Source: Hydrogenophilaceae bacterium
GTDB lineage: Bacteria; Pseudomonadota; Gammaproteobacteria; Burkholderiales; Thiobacillaceae
Direction: 5' to 3'
Length of the DNA: 54,700 nucleotides
Assembly: GCA_013389055.1 (NCBI GenBank)
Contig: JACAEC010000009.1
Span: 1-54,700, forward strand
Position numbers and translations under genes: made by a program. Position 1 is the stretch's first letter; every line of letters starts with the position of its first letter. Shown here in pieces: positions 1 to 11,567 of the stretch. The notes under the pieces are model-generated. The model saw nothing but the letters and a program-made list of their open reading frames with translations. It searched no databases and was not told the origin of the DNA.

Positions 1-87
1 AACGCCAGCGGCCTGGCGCTGCTGCACAAGCCGGTGGCACCGAGCCGGCTGCAGGCGCTGCTCGCGGCCCTGCTGCTGCGCGCCTGA
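1..87 (+). CDS. C-terminal end of a response-regulator / hybrid kinase protein (partial)
   Basis: Only the last 28 codons are in the window, ending in TGA. The reading frame gives a tail with LLHKPVAPSRLQALL, which matches the end of a receiver (REC) domain: the conserved Lys followed by Pro, then the alpha-5 helix. Such tails typically close hybrid sensor histidine kinases that finish with a receiver, often ones having a repressed or fused kinase core. What lies upstream cannot be seen, so the full domain order is unknown. It is not obviously linked to nifJ, which begins 77 bases downstream. Confidence 0.6.
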   Translation, partial: NASGLALLHKPVAPSRLQALLAALLLRA

Positions 88-164
88 CCGGACGCCCGGG
101 CGGCAAAGCCTCCGGCGTGGTCTAATATGAAGACCGCGACGTCTTAAATACCGGGGTGCTCCAT
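88..164 (+). promoter_or_regulatory. nifJ upstream region with a -10-like hexamer and short inverted repeat
   Basis: This 77-base gap carries TAATAT (123-128), a plausible -10 element, and an inverted repeat AAGAC-N6-GTCTT (130-145) between it and the nifJ start. No good -35 hexamer is visible at the right spacing. The inverted repeat sits where a repressor operator would overlap the transcription start, but no regulator can be named. Confidence 0.25.
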
Positions 165-3735
<3,571 letters not shown>

Positions 3736-3743
<8 letters not shown>

Positions 3744-4749
3744 CCTGTCCACCGAATATCTCGGGCTCCGGCTTAAGAACCCCTTGGTGCCCTCGGCCTC
3801 GCCATTGTCGAAGAGCCTGGGCAAGGCGCGCCAGCTGGAGGATGCCGGCGCCGCGGCCATCGTCATGTACTCGCTGTTCGAGGAAGAGCTGCGGGTGGAG
3901 GAGGCGATGGCCGAGCGCTTCCTGCTGCATCCGGAACTCGGCCACGGCGAGGCGTCCGGATTTTTGCCGAGCATGGGGCATTTCTGGAACGTCCTGGACC
4001 GCTACCTGGAGCAAATCCAGCGACTCAAGGAGAGTCTGGATATCCCGGTCATCGCCAGCCTCAACGGCATCTCGCTCGGCGGCTGGGTCGATCTCGGGAT
4101 CGAGTTGCAGCGGGCCGGCGCCGATGCCCTGGAACTCAATGTCTACCATATCGCGGCCAATGCCGAAGATTCCAGCGAGGCGGTCGAACAGCGTTATATC
4201 GAACTGCTCAAGGAATTACGCCATGCGGTGTCGCTGCCCATCGTCATGAAGTTGTCGCCGTTCTTTTCCTCTCTGCCGAATTTCATCCGGCGCCTGGAAG
4301 CGGCCGGCGCCAACGGCGTCGCCCTGTTCAACCGCTTCTACCAGGCCGACATCGACCTCGACAGCTTGGCGATGGCGGACAAGCTGCATCTGTCCACGCC
4401 CGACGACGCCTTGTTGCGCCTGCGCTGGATCGGCATCCTGCATGGTCGCACCCGCCTGAATCTGGCGGCCACCGGCGGCGTGCACGGGTCTGAGGAGGCC
4501 TTGAAGATGCTGTTGGCCGGGGCCGACGTGGTGCATCTGGCCAGTTGCCTGCTGCAGCATGGCCCGGAACGGTTGAGCGAAATCTTGCGCGGGATCGAGG
4601 CCTGGATGGTCGAGCGCGAATATGCATCGGTCAGTCAGTTGAGGGGCAGCATGAGCCAGCGGAACCTGCCCGATCCGGCCGCTTATGCCCGGGCCAGCTA
4701 TGTGCGCGTGCTCGACAGCTATTCGCCGCCGCCGGGTGTCTGGCGTTGA
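3736..4749 (+). CDS. dihydroorotate dehydrogenase-like FMN protein
   Basis: A 337-residue TIM-barrel flavoprotein of the dihydroorotate dehydrogenase/PreA superfamily. The N-terminus (YLGLRLKNPLVPSASPLSK) and the C-terminal phosphate-binding part (LAATGGVHGSEEALKMLLAGADVVHLAS) are typical of the DHOD-like proteins encoded beside nifJ in many bacteria. It is not the ordinary pyrD of pyrimidine synthesis, and its substrate is not known. ATG 3736 lies inside the end of nifJ (8-base overlap) and is preceded by AAGGAGG (ctaAGGAGGctgacc), a strong ribosome binding site. The gene ends 15 bases from the convergent HD-GYP gene. Confidence 0.88.
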
Positions 4750-4764
4750 ATCAGGAGACCGCTG

Positions 4765-5865
4765 CTAGTCCTTGAAGCGCTGGGCGATGCCATTGAACTG
4801 GTCGGCGATGGCGATGAAGGCATCGGCCAGGTCCGGATCGAAATGCGAGCCTTTGCTCTCGGAGATGATTTCGACCGCCTTCTCGTGTGGGAAGGCCGGC
4901 TTGTAGACCCGCTTGCTGATCAGGGCATCGTAGACGTCGGCCACGGCCATGAGCCGGGCCGAGAGCGGAATGGCGTCGCCGGAGAGTCCCAGCGGGTAGC
5001 CGCTGCCGTCCCACTTTTCATGGTGGGCATAGGCGATCTCGCGGGCCACGCGCAGGAAGGAGGTCGATGAATCGAGCTTGGCCTCGGCCGCCAGGATGGC
5101 GTCGCGGCCCAGTGTGGTATGGGTTTTCATCGTCTCGAACTCGTCGGGATCGAGCTTGCCCGGCTTGAGCAGGATATGGTCGGGGATGCCGACCTTGCCG
5201 ACATCGTGGAGCGGGGCGGACTTGTACAACAGGTTGATCTGTTCCCAAGGCAGCTGCGTCCTGAAGCGCGGCTGATCCTTGACGTGGCTGGCCAGGGCCT
5301 TGACGTAGTTCTGGGTGCGCAGGATGTGGTTGCCGGTCTCGTTGTCGCGGGTCTCGGCCAGGCTGGCCAGGTCCAGGATGGTGGTGTCTTGCGCCAGGAT
5401 GACGTCTTCCGCGAGTTTCAGCAGTTCTGCCGTGCGTTCGGCCACGCGCTGTTCGAGCAGGGTGTTCTGATTGCGTAATTGGTCGCTGGCATCCTTCAGC
5501 GACAGGTGGGTATTGAGGCGGGCTTCCAGGATCGGCGGGCTGATCGGCTTGGTGATGTAGTCCACCGCGCCCAGCTTCAGGCCATAAGTCTCGTCCTCGA
5601 TGCTGGAGCGGCCGGTCAGGAAGATGACGGGGATATGGCTGGTGCCCGGCATCGACTTCAGCCGCTGGCAGGCCTCGTAGCCGTCCATGCCGGGCATTTC
5701 CACATCGAGCAGGACCAGGTCGGGCAGATTGCCCCGCGTGATCAGTTCGAGGGCGGCCTCGGCCGACTGGGCGGACAGGACGCGGTACTGCTCGCCGAGC
5801 AGGGCGCTGATGATCTCGATGTTCTCGGCCTGATCGTCGACGATCAGGATGCTGTTCTTTGCCAT
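4765..5865 (-). CDS. response regulator with HD-GYP c-di-GMP phosphodiesterase domain
   Basis: 366 residues, RpfG-like. An N-terminal receiver (about 1-120) has the acidic pair VDDQ and the phospho-acceptor Asp54 in LVLLDVEMPGMDG. A short coiled linker (LLEQRVAERTAELLKLAED) leads to an HD-GYP domain with LHDVGKVGIPDHIL and HHEKWDGSGYP, the HD and GYP motifs needed for c-di-GMP hydrolysis, and VADVYDALISKRVYK. Phosphorylation by one of the kinases in the same operon would be expected to control c-di-GMP breakdown; this is inference. It is the last gene of the minus-strand signalling operon, 48 bases after the preceding gene. Catalytic motifs appear intact. Confidence 0.93.
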   Translation of the reverse strand: MAKNSILIVDDQAENIEIISALLGEQYRVLSAQSAEAALELITRGNLPDLVLLDVEMPGMDGYEACQRLKSMPGTSHIPVIFLTGRSSIEDETYGLKLGAVDYITKPISPPILEARLNTHLSLKDASDQLRNQNTLLEQRVAERTAELLKLAEDVILAQDTTILDLASLAETRDNETGNHILRTQNYVKALASHVKDQPRFRTQLPWEQINLLYKSAPLHDVGKVGIPDHILLKPGKLDPDEFETMKTHTTLGRDAILAAEAKLDSSTSFLRVAREIAYAHHEKWDGSGYPLGLSGDAIPLSARLMAVADVYDALISKRVYKPAFPHEKAVEIISESKGSHFDPDLADAFIAIADQFNGIAQRFKD

Positions 5866-5913
5866 GGCAGTCTTGGCTCTGATGTGGGTATCGTTGGCAA
5901 GTGGCGATCGTTT

Positions 5914-7062
5914 CTAGGAGACCTTCTTCAGCCCCTCGAGTACGGACGAGAATTGCCCCTCGAAATCCAGTCCGCGCTCGAACAGCTGGAGGGCCTCTTC
6001 GACCGAGGCGTGTACGGTGTCGGCCACCGCCTTTTCCTGGCCTTCGGTCAGGCCCAGATAGACATACAGCTTATTCATGTTCTCGGTCAGGTTGTGCAGG
6101 ATGTAGCGGGTATCCGACTGTTGTTTGCGGTATTGCTCGCGCAGGTTCTCGATCGCCGACACCGTCTGTTGAGCGGCACGCTTCTGCTGGTCGACGTGAT
6201 GCATGACAGCCTCGCGCAGCATGATCGCGTTGGCGCTGGCCTCGACCCCTTCGGCGATGTAGGCGGCGTTGTCGCGGATTCGGCCGCAAAGGTCCGGGTT
6301 GTCGAGCGGCATGTTGTTCACCAGCAGCGAGGCATGCGGGTAATTGATGATCATGCGGCTCTTGAACTGGAAGATTCGGTCGAGCGAGTGGGTCTTGGCG
6401 AAGACCGAGGTCTCCAGTTCGGAGGCATGGCCCCTGGGCGCGAAGGTGTGGCAGGCGCCGGCGGTGCGGACCTGCACCAGGGCCTCCAGGCCGTATTCGT
6501 CCATGGCTTCGATGGCCATCTTGGCCAGGGACTCATAGTCGTTGCAGGTGAAGCAATTGCGCAGGAACTTGAGGACCACGCCGCTCTCGCCCAGGTTGGT
6601 GAGAAAGCTCATGGCCATCTGCTGGATGGAGTTCTTCTCCTGGGTCAACTGCTCGCGCTCGGCCTTGAGGTCGATGGCGATCTGGGCCTTGCGCAGCAGC
6701 TCTTCCGGCTCGAACGGCTTGATGATGAAGTCGACCCCGCCGACCTCATAGGCACGCATCCGCTCCTCGAGGCTGTCGTGGGAGGAGACGAAGATGACCG
6801 GCACGAAATGGACGTCCGACTGCTCTTGCAGGGCCTGGCAGGTGTCATAGCCGTCCATGCCCGACATCTCGATGTCGAGCAGGACCAGGTCGGGTTTGTA
6901 GTCGGGCACGATCTGCAGGCAGGCCTCGCCGGAGTCGGCGATCCTGACCTCGAAGTCGTCGGACAAGGCCGCCTCCAGCATGCTGGCGACGATCGGGTCG
7001 TCGTCGGTGATCAGGATCTTCTTCTTGTCGCTCGCGGCATCAAGATCGAATGTGCTGTTCAT
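5914..7062 (-). CDS. response regulator with unrecognised C-terminal output domain
   Basis: 382 residues. The receiver at about residues 14-135 is complete (TDDDP acidic cluster, Asp63 in LVLLDIEMSGMDG, Lys in FIIKPFEPEELL). After it come a coiled-coil stretch (LKAEREQLTQEKNSIQQMA) and about 220 residues that I do not recognise: no DNA-binding, GGDEF, EAL, HD or kinase motif. The tail is helical, with LREAVMHHVDQQKRAAQQTV and LHNLTENMNKLYVYLGL. FLRNCFTCNDYESLAKMA with later RTAGACHTFAP hints at a GAF-like or other sensory fold, but this is weak. A ribosome binding site AGGGAG precedes ATG 7062. It sits between the large hybrid kinase and the HD-GYP regulator, so it is probably a partner of the same phosphorelay. 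Confidence 0.85.
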   Translation of the reverse strand: MNSTFDLDAASDKKKILITDDDPIVASMLEAALSDDFEVRIADSGEACLQIVPDYKPDLVLLDIEMSGMDGYDTCQALQEQSDVHFVPVIFVSSHDSLEERMRAYEVGGVDFIIKPFEPEELLRKAQIAIDLKAEREQLTQEKNSIQQMAMSFLTNLGESGVVLKFLRNCFTCNDYESLAKMAIEAMDEYGLEALVQVRTAGACHTFAPRGHASELETSVFAKTHSLDRIFQFKSRMIINYPHASLLVNNMPLDNPDLCGRIRDNAAYIAEGVEASANAIMLREAVMHHVDQQKRAAQQTVSAIENLREQYRKQQSDTRYILHNLTENMNKLYVYLGLTEGQEKAVADTVHASVEEALQLFERGLDFEGQFSSVLEGLKKVS

Positions 7063-7113
7063 GTTGTAGAGCTCCCTGTTGATATATAGCGTATTTGCTT
7101 ATGAGTTCCTATG

Positions 7114-10100
7114 CTACCAGCGGCCGGCAAGCCGGTCGCGCAACATGGCGGTGATTGCGTCCAGCGCTTGTTGCAGTATGGCAAATTTGCTCTGGTAGTC
7201 ACTGGCGCCCTGCTTCAACGCGGCCTCCAGAGCGCTGGCAGCCTGATACACCTCGCTGATGCCAAGGTTGCCCGCGGCACCCTTCAGCTTGTGGGCGGCT
7301 TGCCTGGCGGCCTCGTGCTCGCCCCGCTTGAGGGCAGCGCCAATGACGCTGGCGTCCTCGCCATGGCTGTCGACGAAGGTCTTGAGCATGCGCAGATAGA
7401 AATCCGCCTTGCCGCGGACCCGCGCCAATGCGCCAGCGACGTCGATGCCCGGCAGGGCAGGCAACTCGACGCTGCTGGGCAAGGTTGCTGCGGGGTCGCT
7501 GGGCTCGCTGGCTGGGGTCTGCTTGCGCTGGCACCAGTCGACCAGGGCGGCATAAAGCTTGTCGGGCTCGACCGGCTTGGTCAGGTGGTCGTTCATGCCG
7601 GCCTGCAGGCTGCGCCGGCGCTCCTCATCCAGGGCATGGGCGGTCATCGCCAGAATCGGCAGCTTGGCATAGGCGGCCTCCTCGCGGATCCGGCTGGTCG
7701 CCTCCAGGCCGTCCATCTCGGGCATCTGGATGTCCATCAGCACGATGTCGTAATAATCGGGCGCCTGGCCGGTCACCATGGCCAAGGCCTGGACGCCGTC
7801 ATCGGCCAACTCCAAGGTGGCCCCGGTCGGCTCGATCAGGCCGCGCATGATCTCCTGGTTCAGGGCATTGTCTTCCGCCAGTAGGATGCGGCAGCCAGCC
7901 AAGCTGGGCAGGCGGCTGACCTTGCTGGTGCGGCCGATCGCCTCGTGATTGAGCGAATAGAGGTTTTCCAGGCATTCCTGCAGGTCGCTCAAGAGCAGGG
8001 GGGTCTGCAGGCAGGTGTGCCGCAGCTTGGGGCAGGCCACACACTGGGCATCCTGGGGCGAGCGATGCAGCAGGGAAACGACATGGGGTCGCATCGCGGC
8101 GACCGAGGACCTCAGCTGGTTGTCCGGCTCGGGCTGGCAACTGGGCTTGGCGATGCCGTTGTCGAGCAAGACCAGCGAATAAGGCGCCTGCCCGGCGGCC
8201 TGCAAGCTGCGCGCCGCCGCCTCGGCGCTGTCGGCACGCTCGGTGGCGAAGCCGAACTTGTTCAGGATGCGGTCGATGAAGTCGGCGGTCGTCGCATGGC
8301 TCTCCACGATCAAGGCCCGCAACCCGGCCAGATTGGCCGGCACCGAGAAGGGCTGCACTGCCCGGTTGATCTTGAGCACGGCATTGAACATGAAGGTGGT
8401 GCCTTGGCCCGGCTGGCTGTAGACGACGATGCCGCCGCCCATCATTTCCACCAGGCGCTTGCTGATGACCAAGCCGAGCCCGGTGCCGCCGTAGCGCCGG
8501 GTGGTGGAGACATCCGCCTGGGTGAAGGGCTGGAACAGATGGTTCATTTGCGCTTCGGTCATGCCGATGCCGGTGTCCCGCACGGAAAAGCGCAACTCGA
8601 TGTCATCGTTGTCCCGTAGCGCCTCGATATCGATATCCAGCTGGACCTCGCCGGTCGAGGTGAATTTGATGGCATTGCTGATCAGATTGATCAGGATCTG
8701 ATTCAGCCGCAAGGGGTCGCCGACCAGGTGCATCGGCAGATATTCGTTGTGGGTGAATACCAGTTCGAGGCCCTTTTCGCCGGCCCGGTGGCGCATCAGG
8801 GTCGACAGGTCCTCCAGCAGGTCGGAGAGGCTGAACGGGATGCTTTCCAGGGACAGCTTGCCCGCCTCGATCTTGGAAAAATCCAGGATGTCGTTGACGA
8901 TGCCGAGCAGGGAGGCGCCGGAACGGTAGATCTTCTCGACATAGTCGCGCTGCTTGGGCTCCATGGAGGATTGCAGGCAGAGGTGGGCCATGTTGAGCAC
9001 GGCGTTGAGCGGGGTGCGGATTTCATGACTCATGTTGGCCAGGAACAGGCTCTTGGCTCGGCTGGCGGTCTCGGCCGCTTCCTTGGCCAAGCGCAGATTG
9101 TCGGCGATGCGCTTCTGTTCGCGGTTGTCGGTCACGGCATGGGCGAAATAGATCGGCTGCCCTTTCTTATCCAGCATCAGCAGGACGTCGTGCCAAGTGG
9201 AGATGGTTTCGCCGTCGATATTGACCAAAGTGAGTTCACCCTGCCAACTGCCGTTCTGCAGGACCTGGGGCAGGGCGAGGGTTTCAAGCGTCTGCACCGA
9301 TTCCGGCGTCATGTGGTCGGAGAATCGGGTATTCAGGGCCTGGTCGATCCGGTGCACGCCCAGCATTTTCCGGAGCGAATCGTTAAGGTAGGCGAGTTTG
9401 AGGTCTTCGATGCGGGCCCAGCCGAAGCCGGTCAAGGAGGAGTCGGCATACCAGCGGAATATCGTCAGTTCCTTGAGGGCCTGGCCCAGGTCGTGGGTGC
9501 GCTCGTCGATCAGGGCCTGCAGGTGCTTGCGGTGCCGCTCGAGTTCCTTTTCCGCCGCAATGCGCTCGGTGATGTCGATGATGAGCGCGACGTAGGCCTG
9601 GCGGTTCTGGTAGTGCGATTTGTGCAGATGGACCTCGACATCATACAGGCTGCCGTCCTTGCGCCGATGCCGGGCCTGAAACTTGATCTTGGCACCTGCG
9701 TCGGCCTGCAGTGGTTCCAGCAGATGCTCGAAGGTCGCCTGGTCCATGCCGGGTTTGATGGCGATCGGGGTGAGCTGTTGAAACTCGGCGAGCGAATAGC
9801 CGATGTTGTCGAGGGCGCCGCGGTTGGCATAGATGAACCGGTAGGACTTGGCATCGAAGATGTAGATTTCGTTCAAGGATGATTCGATGATGCGGCTGAG
9901 GTCGACGATCTTTTCCTCGGCGGTCTTTTGCGCGGTGATGTCGACATGGGTACCGACAACACGGTAGGGCTTGCCGTCGGCATCCCTGAGCGCAAGGCCG
10001 CGGCCCAGGATCCAGAGATAGTGGCCCTGTTTGTGGCGGAATCGGTATGTCGCCTCGTAGGACGGGGTCCGGCCCTGCAGATGGGCGTCGAGGGCGGCCT

Positions 10101-11181
10101 TGGCGCTGTCGAGATCGGCCGGATGGATGCGTGCGCTCCACTCTTCCGGGGCATCGCTGATCTCGTCGGCCAGATAACCGATCATTTCCTTCCAGCGCGG
10201 CGAGTAGTAGGTCCGGCCGGCGAGAATGTCCCAGTCCCAGAGCCCGTCGGTCGAGCCGCGCATGGCCAGGTCGAAGCGCTCCTGGCTGGTGCGCAGCGCA
10301 TGTTCAGTCTGCTTGCGATCGCTGACATCGATGGCGGTGAGGATGATCCGCTGGACGACATCGTTGTCGATGACCGGCGAGAAGGAGGCGCTGTAGCTGC
10401 GCAAATGGCCTTGCGGGTCTGGGATGCTGTATTCGGTTGCCTGTGCCTGGCGGGTTGCCACAACCGCGTCGAGCAGCGACTGGATGGCGGGCTGCTGTTC
10501 CTTGGGAAACCAGTCGAGTAGACGGGTGCCGATCACCTGGCTAAAGAGCAAGCCCGGGTAGGTCCGATTGGCATATTCGATGATGCCGCCGGGCGAGATT
10601 TCATAGAGATAGACCGTAGTGTTCTCGGTGATGGCGCGTAGGCGGGCCTCGCTGCTGCGCAGTTGGTCTTGTTCCAGGCGCAGGGCATCGTTGGCGGCAT
10701 TGAGTTCCGCGATCTTGTGTTCCAGCTTGCGGGCCAGCACCTGCTGGTGCTTGCGCAGGAACTCGGTCTCGCCCTCGAGCGCCCCCGCGGCATTGGGCTC
10801 GGCCCGAGCCGGGCTTGCTTCGAGGAGCCCTTCGATGGTCCGCAGCAGGTCTTCCGGTTGTTGCGGCTTTTTCAGGTACAGCCGGGCGCCGAGGCTGAGC
10901 CCGAATTCGATGTCCTTTGCTTCGGTGTAGGTGGCGGTGTAGATGACGATCGGAATCGAGCGCAGCCTCGGGTCCCGTTGCCACTGCCGGCACAATTCGA
11001 AACCGTCCATCACCGGCATGAGCAGGTCGGTGATCAGCAGGTCGGGCGGGTGCAACCGGGCCTTCTCGATCGCCACGGCACCGTTGTCGGCGGTCTCGGT
11101 TTCATAACCGTGGCCGCTGAACAGCACCTGCAGCATGTAGCGGTTCTGGGCGACGTCGTCGACGATGAGGATGCGCGGCAT
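7114..11181 (-). CDS. very large hybrid sensor kinase: REC-PASx4-HisKA-HATPase-degenerate REC-REC-Hpt
   Basis: 1355 residues. Order: receiver with Asp52 in LLITDLLMPVMDG; four PAS/PAC units (among them YLYEISPGGIIEYANRTYPG, DLAMRGSTDGLWDWD, NEIYIFDAKSYRFIYANRGA, and a last one near LTGFGWARIEDLKLAYL); HisKA with LANMSHEIRTPLNA; HATPase with GTGLGLVISKRLVEMMGGG; a degenerate receiver; an intact receiver (LLAEDNALNQ, IVLMDIQMPEMDG); and a C-terminal Hpt domain with AAHKLKGAAGNLG carrying the transferable His. No membrane segment is seen, so it is probably cytoplasmic. The track starts at TTG 11184; ATG 11181 fits better and overlaps the stop of the upstream receiver gene as TGATG, implying translational coupling. 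The Hpt could pass phosphate to the two downstream response regulators. Confidence 0.92.
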   Translation of the reverse strand: MPRILIVDDVAQNRYMLQVLFSGHGYETETADNGAVAIEKARLHPPDLLITDLLMPVMDGFELCRQWQRDPRLRSIPIVIYTATYTEAKDIEFGLSLGARLYLKKPQQPEDLLRTIEGLLEASPARAEPNAAGALEGETEFLRKHQQVLARKLEHKIAELNAANDALRLEQDQLRSSEARLRAITENTTVYLYEISPGGIIEYANRTYPGLLFSQVIGTRLLDWFPKEQQPAIQSLLDAVVATRQAQATEYSIPDPQGHLRSYSASFSPVIDNDVVQRIILTAIDVSDRKQTEHALRTSQERFDLAMRGSTDGLWDWDILAGRTYYSPRWKEMIGYLADEISDAPEEWSARIHPADLDSAKAALDAHLQGRTPSYEATYRFRHKQGHYLWILGRGLALRDADGKPYRVVGTHVDITAQKTAEEKIVDLSRIIESSLNEIYIFDAKSYRFIYANRGALDNIGYSLAEFQQLTPIAIKPGMDQATFEHLLEPLQADAGAKIKFQARHRRKDGSLYDVEVHLHKSHYQNRQAYVALIIDITERIAAEKELERHRKHLQALIDERTHDLGQALKELTIFRWYADSSLTGFGWARIEDLKLAYLNDSLRKMLGVHRIDQALNTRFSDHMTPESVQTLETLALPQVLQNGSWQGELTLVNIDGETISTWHDVLLMLDKKGQPIYFAHAVTDNREQKRIADNLRLAKEAAETASRAKSLFLANMSHEIRTPLNAVLNMAHLCLQSSMEPKQRDYVEKIYRSGASLLGIVNDILDFSKIEAGKLSLESIPFSLSDLLEDLSTLMRHRAGEKGLELVFTHNEYLPMHLVGDPLRLNQILINLISNAIKFTSTGEVQLDIDIEALRDNDDIELRFSVRDTGIGMTEAQMNHLFQPFTQADVSTTRRYGGTGLGLVISKRLVEMMGGGIVVYSQPGQGTTFMFNAVLKINRAVQPFSVPANLAGLRALIVESHATTADFIDRILNKFGFATERADSAEAAARSLQAAGQAPYSLVLLDNGIAKPSCQPEPDNQLRSSVAAMRPHVVSLLHRSPQDAQCVACPKLRHTCLQTPLLLSDLQECLENLYSLNHEAIGRTSKVSRLPSLAGCRILLAEDNALNQEIMRGLIEPTGATLELADDGVQALAMVTGQAPDYYDIVLMDIQMPEMDGLEATSRIREEAAYAKLPILAMTAHALDEERRRSLQAGMNDHLTKPVEPDKLYAALVDWCQRKQTPASEPSDPAATLPSSVELPALPGIDVAGALARVRGKADFYLRMLKTFVDSHGEDASVIGAALKRGEHEAARQAAHKLKGAAGNLGISEVYQAASALEAALKQGASDYQSKFAILQQALDAITAMLRDRLAGRW

Positions 11182-11567
11182 CAATCGGTCTTTCGCAAAT
11201 GCACTGGCAAATACCGCTCGATCTGGGCGACGAAGTTATCCGGGTCGACGGGCTTTTCGATGTAACCGTCACAGCCGCTGGCGAGGGCGCGCTCGCGATC
11301 GCCGACCATGGCATACGAGGTCACGGCGACGATCGGGATGGTCGCCAGGCTCGGGATTTTTTTCAGGATGCGGGCAACCTGGTAGCCGTCCATGCCGGGC
11401 AGTTGAATATCGAGCAGGATGAGGTCCGGCGGCGCCTCGGTCGCCAGCTTGATGCCTTCGCTGCCGTCCGCGGCCAGGGTCACGGCATAGCCCTCGGCCT
11501 CCAGGAGATAGCGGACGAGGTATTGGTTCTGCTCGTTGTCCTCAATGTAGAGAATCTGGGTCTTCAT
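11181..11567 (-). CDS. stand-alone receiver protein (DivK/CheY-like)
   Basis: 128 residues consisting of a receiver domain only. IEDNEQN supplies the acidic pair, LILLDIQLPGMDG the phospho-acceptor Asp (about residue 53), VAVTSYAM the conserved Thr, and YIEKPVDP the Lys. There is no output domain, so it probably works as a phosphate shuttle or by protein contact. Its start lies 26 bases inside the upstream MASE3 kinase gene and its stop overlaps the start of the large hybrid kinase, so the three genes are almost certainly translated from one mRNA and act together. Confidence 0.92.
   Translation of the reverse strand: MKTQILYIEDNEQNQYLVRYLLEAEGYAVTLAADGSEGIKLATEAPPDLILLDIQLPGMDGYQVARILKKIPSLATIPIVAVTSYAMVGDRERALASGCDGYIEKPVDPDNFVAQIERYLPVHLRKTD

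Noticed and set aside
98-150. GGCAAAGCCTCCGG resembling the core of a c-di-GMP-I (GEMM) riboswitch upstream of nifJ
   Set aside because: The other conserved parts (GCACAGGGCAAACC on the 5' side, GAAA tetraloop stem, GGGACG) are absent and part of the motif lies right after the upstream stop codon.
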